IMG/VR virus record: IMGVR_UViG_3300025085_000199
Coordinates: 1-22,973 of that record
DNA length: 22,973 bases
Direction: 5' to 3' (one strand)
Origin: a virus
Under the pieces are notes generated by a model. The model saw only the letters and a list, made by a program, of their open reading frames with translations, did no database searches and had not been told where the DNA came from. A program made the position numbers and the translations under genes. Positions 15,366 through 21,814 of this stretch are shown one piece after another (the stretch's first letter is position 1; every line of letters starts with the position of its first letter).

Positions 15366-15399
15366 TACAAAAAAAGTGGCTAACCGAAATTAACCACTT
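15366..15399 (-). terminator. Hairpin terminator just upstream of the endonuclease start
   Basis: The arms are 15374-15383 and 15390-15399, 10 bp with one G-U pair, with a 6-nt loop TTTCGG on the minus strand. A run of seven T follows. It lies 32 nt past the zinc-ribbon gene's stop and only 11 nt before the endonuclease GTG. It would end the small-gene operon, and may keep late read-through from expressing the nuclease. Confidence 0.75.
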
Positions 15400-15431
15400 A
15401 ACTAATAAAACTAACTAATATGAAAAAAAAA

Positions 15432-15575
15432 TTACTCTAATGTACTATAATAACAAACATTAGAACAATACTGTCTTGGAATATCAATATGACTTTTAAA
15501 CTTAACGCCACAATTCAAACATTCCTTTGTTTCTATTTCTTCTCTTTGATATCTTTCAATCTCTAAGTGATCCAT
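15432..15575 (-). CDS. Small zinc-ribbon protein, 47 aa
   Basis: A short frame starting ATG at 15573-15575, overlapping the preceding small gene by 20 nt in another frame. The protein has a CxxC...CxxxC arrangement: KECLNCGVKF (about residues 18-27) and QYCSNVCYY (35-43). This is a typical treble-clef or zinc-ribbon-like knuckle pair. Such mini zinc fingers are common in phage early or accessory proteins and may bind nucleic acid or a host protein. It is the last gene before the terminator at 15366-15399. The exact role is unknown. Confidence 0.6.
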   Translation of the reverse strand: MDHLEIERYQREEIETKECLNCGVKFKSHIDIPRQYCSNVCYYSTLE

Positions 15576-15726
15576 CTTTTTTCTTTTTACTTTCGATTAT
15601 AGTGTCCTCTATTCCATAAGCATAAGTCAAAACCTTAAAATAAGTATCTTGTGTTATGTCCTTTATATCCCAATGATTAGATATAATCTTCATTATTTTT
15701 GGTGCTATTTTTTTTGGTGCTGCCAT
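15556..15726 (-). CDS. Small basic helical protein, 56 aa
   Basis: A short frame starting MAAPKKIAPKIMKIISNHWD, continuing DTYFKVLTYAYGIEDTIIES and ending in a Lys-rich tail. The ATG overlaps the upstream stop as TAATG. It has no membrane segment and no recognised motif. It belongs to the four-gene mini-operon between capsid and endonuclease. Confidence 0.5.
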   Translation of the reverse strand: MAAPKKIAPKIMKIISNHWDIKDITQDTYFKVLTYAYGIEDTIIESKKKKDGSLRD

Positions 15727-15881
15727 TATCTAAATAACCAAAATAAAAAGTTAATTGCTAATGCTACCCAAAACGTAAACACACCTAATCCCCAACAAGC
15801 ATACTTAATGATTCTTTTTTGCAAGTTTAAATCAACTGGCATATTTATATCTTGTTTTGTTGCTTTATATATTACTTTCAT
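15726..15881 (-). CDS. Small single-span membrane protein, 51 aa
   Basis: A short frame with a hydrophilic N-terminus (MKVIYKATKQDINMPVDLNL), then KRIIKYACWG and a strongly hydrophobic C-terminal helix GVFTFWVALAINFLFWLF (about residues 33-50). This makes a one-span inner membrane protein. Start and stop both overlap the neighbours as TAATG. It could be a superinfection-exclusion or lysis accessory peptide, but nothing in the sequence decides this. Confidence 0.55.
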   Translation of the reverse strand: MKVIYKATKQDINMPVDLNLQKRIIKYACWGLGVFTFWVALAINFLFWLFR

Positions 15882-15988
15882 TACACACTAAATATTACGG
15901 ATATTGACCATAAACAAAAAAACATTCCTACGCCTATTATTGTATATGCGATAAATGTTAATGCTTCAATTATTTGTTCTTTATTCAT
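15881..15988 (-). CDS. Small membrane peptide, 35 aa, first gene of the mini-operon
   Basis: A short frame starting MNKEQIIEALTF followed by one hydrophobic helix (IAYTIIGVGMFFCLWSISVI). The stop overlaps the next ATG (TAATG). It is preceded by an A-rich leader without Shine-Dalgarno and a possible Bacteroidota-type promoter at about 16005-16040. No family is recognised. The chain of four TAATG or overlapping frames with consistent composition supports expression. Confidence 0.5.
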   Translation of the reverse strand: MNKEQIIEALTFIAYTIIGVGMFFCLWSISVIFSV

Positions 15989-16004
15989 ATTTTCTAATTT
16001 TATT

Positions 16005-16040
16005 CAAAGTAAACCAATTTATTTGATATACACAAATATA
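16005..16040 (-). promoter_or_regulatory. Possible Bacteroidota-type promoter for the small-gene operon
   Basis: On the minus strand TATATTTG (16033-16040) matches the -7 consensus TAnnTTTG exactly, about 45 nt before the first small ATG, but no TTTG lies at the proper distance upstream. An alternative pairs that TTTG as a -33 element with TACTTTG (16005-16011), 21 nt downstream. A promoter is expected here because the capsid gene ends in a terminator, but AT-rich DNA makes chance matches likely. Confidence 0.25.
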
Positions 16041-16073
16041 TTTTACATTATTTAATATTCTTTAATGTTTAGG

Positions 16074-16102
16074 TATAAAAAAAGGGGCAATTAAGCCCCT
16101 TT
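16074..16102 (-). terminator. Rho-independent terminator after the major capsid gene
   Basis: There is a perfect 8-bp stem AAAGGGGC/GCCCCTTT (16081-16088 and 16095-16102) with a 6-nt loop. On the minus strand it is followed by a T-rich run (16077-16083). It is placed 22 nt past the capsid stop codon. The G+C-rich stem stands out from the surrounding AT-rich DNA. It also has an A-run on the other side, so weak function on the plus strand is possible. Confidence 0.88.
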
Positions 16103-16123
16103 AATTAATTACTACTCGATTAC

Positions 16124-17341
16124 TTATGCAGTTTCAAGTGCTGTTTTAGCAGTGCTAAACGTTCCTTGTACTATTGCATTTGGTTGGTAGTTAGTTAAAG
16201 CAACTCTTTCAGATACTTTAACAGTTACGAAACCATCTCTAAAGTTAGTAGAATCTTCTCTTGAGAATTCAACAGAAAGGTTTTCTCTAATCCAAAGTTG
16301 TGTCGCTTGGTTTAAATCTCCCACGAGGAATTTTCCTGCAGTAACTGCCGTATTTGCAACGACTGGCACTCCCATTATAGTTGGAACTAAACCTGAATAA
16401 ATTTGATTTCTCAAATACTCATTAGTAGTTGCCTTTAATAATGCGATTTTGTGCATATCAGTTGGGTTTACTAAAATACTACTTGCAGTATAGTTTGATA
16501 ATGCTAACTGGTTTAAAGCAGCTACAAGCACATCATACTCATTTGCTGATTCAACTGCATGGTAAAATGCACCAGTATCAGCAGTTACAAAAGCAGTACC
16601 ATCAGTAAATAATCCATCAAGATTAGGTGCTGAACCATCTCCGTTAAGGATTTCATTATCTTCAATTGCTAAAACTTTACCAGGAACTCTTGCAGAAAGG
16701 TAAGATGATAATTGTGGTGTATCAGCTAACATTTCTTCTGTAATTCTCATGAAAGTACCAATTTTTTCAACATTTACTGAAGTTGCAGTAATGTCAAAAT
16801 CTGATGCAGGAAGGGTTGAACCTTGAGCCGTAGCAGCTGCACCATCATCATAAGCAGATTCTTTTGGGAATCTAATTGTTTGTGCATTTGTGCTTCCATT
16901 AGGAATTAAATTTCTAATGTTTACGCTTCTTGATGGATCGTATTTAATCCCAGGAACAACTGTTTCACCTGCAACAACTCCTGTGTAGGAATTTGCCATA
17001 GTCATATCCCCTGCTTTCATCTCAAACTTTGCAGCGTTTGAGTTACCTTTTAATAATCCTTCAATTACACCTTCATTGATGTTTTTAATTAAAGAACTTT
17101 TAAAGTTAGTTGGTTCATTTGAAGTAATTGCTTTTTTTTGTGCAACTTCAAAACTGTCCATTCTTTTTGTAGCATCATCGTGTTTCGCTAAAAACTCTTT
17201 GCTTAGGTTATCAATCTCACTTTTTAGTGAAGTTTCGACTTCTCCTTTAGCGTTATCTTTAGCTTGACCGAATGCTTTTTCAATTTTAGAATCAACCAAA
17301 TTTCCTATTTGATCTAATTCTTTTTTAATTTCATCGTTCAT
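16124..17341 (-). CDS. Major capsid protein, HK97 fold
   Basis: A 405-residue protein. Residues 1-105 are a charged helical delta/scaffold domain (EIKKELDQIGNLVDSKIEKA, FLAKHDDATKRMDSF). It is removed by the prohead protease in this family, probably near residues 100-110. The mature part begins about SYTGVVAGETVVP (118-130) and has the family's SVNIRNLIP strand. RITEEMLADTP marks the spine-helix region and AIEDNEILNGDG the later core; near the C-terminus is the P-domain strand IMGVPVVANTAV. It assembles the icosahedral shell. The gene directly follows the protease (3 nt) and ends in a strong terminator, as highly expressed capsid genes often do. The start ATG lies in an A-rich context. Confidence 0.95.
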   Translation of the reverse strand: MNDEIKKELDQIGNLVDSKIEKAFGQAKDNAKGEVETSLKSEIDNLSKEFLAKHDDATKRMDSFEVAQKKAITSNEPTNFKSSLIKNINEGVIEGLLKGNSNAAKFEMKAGDMTMANSYTGVVAGETVVPGIKYDPSRSVNIRNLIPNGSTNAQTIRFPKESAYDDGAAATAQGSTLPASDFDITATSVNVEKIGTFMRITEEMLADTPQLSSYLSARVPGKVLAIEDNEILNGDGSAPNLDGLFTDGTAFVTADTGAFYHAVESANEYDVLVAALNQLALSNYTASSILVNPTDMHKIALLKATTNEYLRNQIYSGLVPTIMGVPVVANTAVTAGKFLVGDLNQATQLWIRENLSVEFSREDSTNFRDGFVTVKVSERVALTNYQPNAIVQGTFSTAKTALETA

Positions 17342-17344
17342 TTT

Positions 17345-18046
17345 TTACGAATTTAATTTATTAAACAAATAATTATATATATCACTATTATCAGCTTTTA
17401 CCTGTGTCGGCTCTGTAACATCAATTTCAGTTGGCAAAGTGGCACTATCGTTAAAAATAGATTTTAGCTTAATGAGTTCTGCTTCGATAGCATAACCCAT
17501 ATTGTCAGAAATGTTACCCTTGCGAATTAATTTCACAAGTTTATCAAATCTTTTCAATACTTTTTCCTTATCTACATTTCCTTTTACATCTAATATCATC
17601 GCTTCATCATTTGCAGCAAGTGTAACGGCAGAAATCTCATAAAGTTTTACTTCCGTTAATTTTCTATTATATCCATCATCTACTCCCGCTTCTTTTTGTA
17701 GTGGTAATATACCAACGCTATTTTCGGTAATTACCCCTGCTTTCATAAGTTCTAATACATCAGTTCCAAGTTGAGTTTTAGGTATTTTTGCTTCAAACAT
17801 TAATCCTTTATCATCTTCATATAGGTTTACCATTTTACCTAAAGGTTGATCCATATTGTGTTGATATAAATACTTTACACGACTTCCATTCTCCATAATC
17901 GTTTTTGTATATGCACCTGGTGTAATTATATCACCATCGCTATCAACATTATTAAATACAGAACCATAACCTTTTACGATTCCACTCTTTTCATCGGCAT
18001 CAACTAATTCACCGATTGGACTTGACTTATATATTATATTTTCCAT
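17345..18046 (-). CDS. Prohead maturation protease, HK97/S78 family
   Basis: A 233-residue protein. The family blocks are visible: VKGYGSVFNNVDSDGDIITP then GAYTKTI (about residues 24-50), and YLYQHNMDQPLGK (about 59-71) with the catalytic His. VITENSVGILPL carries the nucleophilic Ser, and LYEISAVTLAANDEA follows near residue 135-150. It cleaves scaffold or delta domains during head maturation and also itself. The C-terminal third is charged helix, likely the autocleaved or scaffold-binding tail. It is encoded immediately before the capsid protein, the canonical order. Confidence 0.93.
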   Translation of the reverse strand: MENIIYKSSPIGELVDADEKSGIVKGYGSVFNNVDSDGDIITPGAYTKTIMENGSRVKYLYQHNMDQPLGKMVNLYEDDKGLMFEAKIPKTQLGTDVLELMKAGVITENSVGILPLQKEAGVDDGYNRKLTEVKLYEISAVTLAANDEAMILDVKGNVDKEKVLKRFDKLVKLIRKGNISDNMGYAIEAELIKLKSIFNDSATLPTEIDVTEPTQVKADNSDIYNYLFNKLNS

Positions 18047-18058
18047 TTTACAAAGATA

Positions 18059-18262
18059 TTAATTTTCTATATATTTATATTCTACTAAATCAAAAGCATT
18101 TATATCTTCTATTGCTTCTATTTTTCTTCCATTGGCATTTTCTAACATTTCTATCAGTTTATCAATATCACCACCTGGAAAACTTATATCAGGAACTTCT
18201 GAATTAGGGTGAAGCTCTAAATATTCATCTTGTAATTTTAATAATTTTTCAAAATCTTCCAT
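18059..18262 (-). CDS. Small acidic protein between MuF and protease genes
   Basis: A 67-residue acidic protein (MEDFEKLLKLQDEYLELHPN, then SFPGGDIDKLIEMLENANGR), predicted helix-turn-helix-like in layout but with no DNA-binding signature. It lies 2 nt after the MuF-metallopeptidase gene and 12 nt before the protease. Its position directly next to a MuF fusion with a putative effector domain raises the possibility of an immunity or inhibitor protein. Small acidic immunity proteins are common for MuF toxins, but this is inference. Otherwise unknown. Confidence 0.65.
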   Translation of the reverse strand: MEDFEKLLKLQDEYLELHPNSEVPDISFPGGDIDKLIEMLENANGRKIEAIEDINAFDLVEYKYIEN

Positions 18263-18264
18263 AA

Positions 18265-19890
18265 TTATATTTTTGTTGGTGTAAACTGTCCAGTTTCTAA
18301 TAATTCATCTAATAAATCCATTGCTTCTTCAAAGAGTTTAGGAAAATATTTTTCCATCACTGGATTTCCATTGTATTTCCAGTCATACATATTCGCAAAG
18401 ACCTCTGCATAATCACCACCTTTTGTTTTTAAATAATAACCTTTCTTATGACCATATCCAAAGTTCTTCATTTTATTAATTGCACCAAAAAAATCGTTAG
18501 TCGACACAAAGTACCATCTCAATTTATTATATGGTATGTTTGGCATTAATTTTTTTAAGTTTTGTAAGGGTGTATAAGTTGAAACACCTCGATTAATACT
18601 TCTCGCTAAATTATCGCTTTGTAAAACTAATATTCCATTAGGATCAAGTTCTTTAAACATTTTTGACATTTGAGATGACAACCTCTTATTACTCATAAAC
18701 CTTTCTTTCCAATCGTTCATTTTGGCTTTAAATTTTGGGTGTGCTAAATATTCAGAACCTTGTCTATATGCTAATTTTCTTGTAGTATGTATTGAATGAC
18801 CTATTTCGTGAACAAGAACTCGACTTCCGTTACCAATAGTCCACCAATTATTTTTTACTTTTTTTAAACCCAAATTAACACTATTTTTGGTTGGGAGATA
18901 AAAGTTACTTGTTCTGTTTTTATTAAGTATAAAGTTTACAGGTTTTACAAAATTTCTTAAATATCCATCATCTTTTGGTAGTTCAAAACCTAATCTTTTT
19001 AATTCATCAATTTCTTTTGGATAAAAATTTGGTTTTCCTTCTTGCACCACTCTTTGCCTTGGAACTCTCACGGGAGTTGGTTCAATTCTTTGTGGAATAC
19101 TTCCCTCAATAATTGCTTCTTTTGGAAAAGGTGCATTTGTACATCTACAATTTATTACATTAGCAGCACTTCCTCTACTATCACCTGGATATGCTAATTC
19201 CTCACCACCCACTAAAAAGTTTTTATCCATATCGACTACTTGTCCATTTGCTTGAATATGATCTATTCTTGTTCTATTATCAAAAGTTGCAATCCATTCT
19301 TTTTGAAGATTCTCTTTTCCAAAAACATCGGTGGCACTTTGATTAGTAGCATAGTTCGCAGCATTAACACTTTCGGTTCTTACAATTCGTTTTGCATTTA
19401 CAACCGACATATCTTTAAACTTCTTTCTTAATATTCTACCCGCTTGTACCTCATTCATTGATTGAAAGTCGGGGTCTGCCATATATCTTTTTAGTGTTTT
19501 TGTTAATTCTTTTTTACGATTACCACCAACACTAACAACTCTTGTTCCCGCCACTTGACTACCTATGTATGCAAATTTTTGATTCCAAATATCCTCATAT
19601 TCAACATCAATATTTTTAGTAATGTATTTGTCAAAGTTTTGTGCATACCACCTGGCAAACTTATTACCAACCTCTTGATAAAGTTCAACATAAAGATTTA
19701 TTAAGTCGCTATTCTTGAATTTAGATTGTAGGTCAGGTATTTTTTTATTAGCTTTTAAAAACTCATCAATTATCTGATTATTTTCACTAACAAGATATTT
19801 TACCCATTTCTTATCTTGTTTAGCTTCTGCAATATCTAATTGATTAAGCCAATCTTTTTGATAATTTTTTTTGAATTTTTTAGTCAGCAT
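18265..19890 (-). CDS. MuF-type minor head protein fused to an HExxH metallopeptidase-like domain
   Basis: A 541-residue protein. The N-terminal half is a head morphogenesis (Mu gpF/SPP1 gp7) protein. AKRIVRTESVNAANYATNQS (166-185), FDNRTRIDHIQANGQVVDMD (203-222), LAYPGDSRGSA (232-242) and INCRC (246-250) are the MuF signature. After a Pro-rich linker (about 253-290), residues 300-541 form a second domain with HEIGHSIH (361-368) and a later acidic candidate ligand, GGDYAEVFANM (E496). This is the layout of a gluzincin-type zinc metallopeptidase. MuF proteins with C-terminal effector domains are known as phage polymorphic toxins. The gene overlaps the portal gene by 11 nt. The domain could act in the head, be injected with DNA, or process capsid proteins. 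Confidence 0.85.
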   Translation of the reverse strand: MLTKKFKKNYQKDWLNQLDIAEAKQDKKWVKYLVSENNQIIDEFLKANKKIPDLQSKFKNSDLINLYVELYQEVGNKFARWYAQNFDKYITKNIDVEYEDIWNQKFAYIGSQVAGTRVVSVGGNRKKELTKTLKRYMADPDFQSMNEVQAGRILRKKFKDMSVVNAKRIVRTESVNAANYATNQSATDVFGKENLQKEWIATFDNRTRIDHIQANGQVVDMDKNFLVGGEELAYPGDSRGSAANVINCRCTNAPFPKEAIIEGSIPQRIEPTPVRVPRQRVVQEGKPNFYPKEIDELKRLGFELPKDDGYLRNFVKPVNFILNKNRTSNFYLPTKNSVNLGLKKVKNNWWTIGNGSRVLVHEIGHSIHTTRKLAYRQGSEYLAHPKFKAKMNDWKERFMSNKRLSSQMSKMFKELDPNGILVLQSDNLARSINRGVSTYTPLQNLKKLMPNIPYNKLRWYFVSTNDFFGAINKMKNFGYGHKKGYYLKTKGGDYAEVFANMYDWKYNGNPVMEKYFPKLFEEAMDLLDELLETGQFTPTKI

Positions 19891-21784
19891 TTTGAGAAAT
19901 CTTTTTAGCCCAAGAAATCATTGCTTTACCACCCCAAAGATTATAAGCTACATACCCTTTGTCTTTATAAGGTTCGTTTCTATATTCTTCAGATATTTTT
20001 GCATTATCCTCGTGTCTTGCTAAAAAGCTATGAATTCTTTTTACAGTATCAAGTGATATTGATTCTCTATTAGCTAATTGATTTGCTCGTTTCCAACCAA
20101 CCTCTGTGCCACCTTTAACAACATCACGACCATATTTCTTTCTCCACTCTAACATTCTCTTTGCATTGTTAGTAGCACCTTGTGGATAATTATTATATGA
20201 ATTTTGTTTAGATGTATATTCGTTGTCGTTTGTCTTTAATTCGTTTCCAGTTATTCTTTCATATTCTTCGTGTGATGCACACGGCATATAAACCTTATTT
20301 CCATTATCATCGTGTGAATGAACACCTTGACAACCAATATCTTCTGCTCTTTCACTTGCTTCAACTCGAGTTGTATAAACATCTCTACGAACCTCTCTCT
20401 TAACATCAAGAAGTTCATTATAATCTACTTTAACACTTTTAAAGTCCTCGCTAATAACCTCATCTTGTAATGGTACAAGGTTCATTGGAATATAATAATC
20501 GTTAAGTTTTTCATTGTCAGATTCAACACCATAACTCATTGCTTGTCTTTTTTCGTTTGGAGTTAGCCACCACGCTTGACTCATTTGCCCAACCACTTTA
20601 TCCATTTCTTCTTGCATTTCAGAAATACTGGAGTAATCAAAATCAATGTATAGTTTCTCGCCATAAGCAGGAACTAACCATCTGTTTAACTCATCTTTGA
20701 TTTTATTAAGTTCAGGGATTACTGCATTTTGATACAATGTCTTTTTAGCTTCGATTACATTGTTGTATGTAGAAGATTCCGTGTTGTTTAAAAGAACGGC
20801 AGGTACAGAATAAATATTACATAAATCTTTAATACTTGCATTGTATTGTTCTATAAGAGATAAATCAGATGCAGACATTCCAAAGTTTATCCAAGATAGT
20901 TTCTTTGGTGTTATTACAATATCACCTGCACTGTTAGAGCCTTGATAGTTTTGTCTAAACTTCTCTTTTAATTGTTGTGCTTGTACTTCATTAATATCCC
21001 CCTCATCACTCATAAGCACACCTCTTGCGGTTTGATTCTGTAAATACTTCGCACCAGTTGTAACTGCTTCGTTATTTGTATCTAATGATCTTAAACCTGC
21101 TTTAAGTGGCGACATTCCATACAAATGACTACCAGTTCCATCATAATAAGGGTTAAAATCTTTTATATGGCAAATATCCTCTGCTGCCATTTGATATTGT
21201 CCGTTATAATCTAATGAGTATGATTTAACTGGGTCAAATATTCCACCACTATTAATTTCTACCTTTTGACTTGGTAATACATATAATTCTTTGAATTTAC
21301 CTTGATTAGCACCTGTATCAGGTTTTAAACCATAGATATATCGATTTCCAGTTAGTTTACCAAATGCAATTATTTCTTGAATCCAAGAATTGTATGATTG
21401 TGCAGGATTAGGTCTTGATAGTAATTCGTGCAATTCAGTATCTGCTACTTCTTCAAGAGCGTGTTTTCTTAATACCTCTGCTTTGTGTAACGCTGAACCA
21501 TTTGCAATACCACTTGTCATAGATTTATACTTCTTTAAATCATTCTCACTTTTTATTTCATATATCTGAAATGGAATAGTCGCTGCCGTTTTTGCAATTA
21601 GATTTACAATAGAATAAATTGTTGTGTTTTGTTGATACCCTTTTTCAATATATGTGTTATCGTTTTCAGGATTCCAAACAATACTGTTTCCTATGTAGTT
21701 ATATATCGCTTTATTAAACTCTACATTAGTTTGTTGAAAATTCTTTGATATGAGTTTCTGAAATCTTGATAAAATTGATGCCAT
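19880..21784 (-). CDS. Portal protein, HK97 family, with C-terminal extension
   Basis: A 634-residue protein, about 200 residues longer than a typical HK97 portal. Residues about 1-440 carry family features: YQQNTTIYSIVNLIAKTAAT then IPFQIYEI, LLSRPNPAQSYNSWIQEIIA, and FGKLTGNRYIYGLKP. QTARGVLMSDEGDINEVQAQ and VPAVLLNNTESSTYNNVIEA follow. The extension has a Cys/His-containing stretch GCQGVHSHDDNGNKVYMPCA (about 482-501). A final domain of about 105 residues, AKRMLEWRKKYGRDVVKGGT, then ANQLANRESISLDTVKRIHS and GYVAYNLWGGKAMISWAKK, is one I recall fused to other head proteins of Bacteroidota phages. It forms the dodecameric DNA channel. The gene is 30 nt after the terminase and overlaps the MuF gene by 11 nt. 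Confidence 0.93.
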   Translation of the reverse strand: MASILSRFQKLISKNFQQTNVEFNKAIYNYIGNSIVWNPENDNTYIEKGYQQNTTIYSIVNLIAKTAATIPFQIYEIKSENDLKKYKSMTSGIANGSALHKAEVLRKHALEEVADTELHELLSRPNPAQSYNSWIQEIIAFGKLTGNRYIYGLKPDTGANQGKFKELYVLPSQKVEINSGGIFDPVKSYSLDYNGQYQMAAEDICHIKDFNPYYDGTGSHLYGMSPLKAGLRSLDTNNEAVTTGAKYLQNQTARGVLMSDEGDINEVQAQQLKEKFRQNYQGSNSAGDIVITPKKLSWINFGMSASDLSLIEQYNASIKDLCNIYSVPAVLLNNTESSTYNNVIEAKKTLYQNAVIPELNKIKDELNRWLVPAYGEKLYIDFDYSSISEMQEEMDKVVGQMSQAWWLTPNEKRQAMSYGVESDNEKLNDYYIPMNLVPLQDEVISEDFKSVKVDYNELLDVKREVRRDVYTTRVEASERAEDIGCQGVHSHDDNGNKVYMPCASHEEYERITGNELKTNDNEYTSKQNSYNNYPQGATNNAKRMLEWRKKYGRDVVKGGTEVGWKRANQLANRESISLDTVKRIHSFLARHEDNAKISEEYRNEPYKDKGYVAYNLWGGKAMISWAKKISQNAD

Positions 21785-21814
21785 CGAATAACTTTTATTT
21801 TACAAAAATACTAA

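Noticed and set aside
15649-16055. Plus-strand frames of 80 and 67 aa between capsid and endonuclease genes
   Set aside because: Antisense to the chain of small coupled minus-strand genes; Tyr/Phe/Ile-rich composition typical of AT-rich shadow frames.
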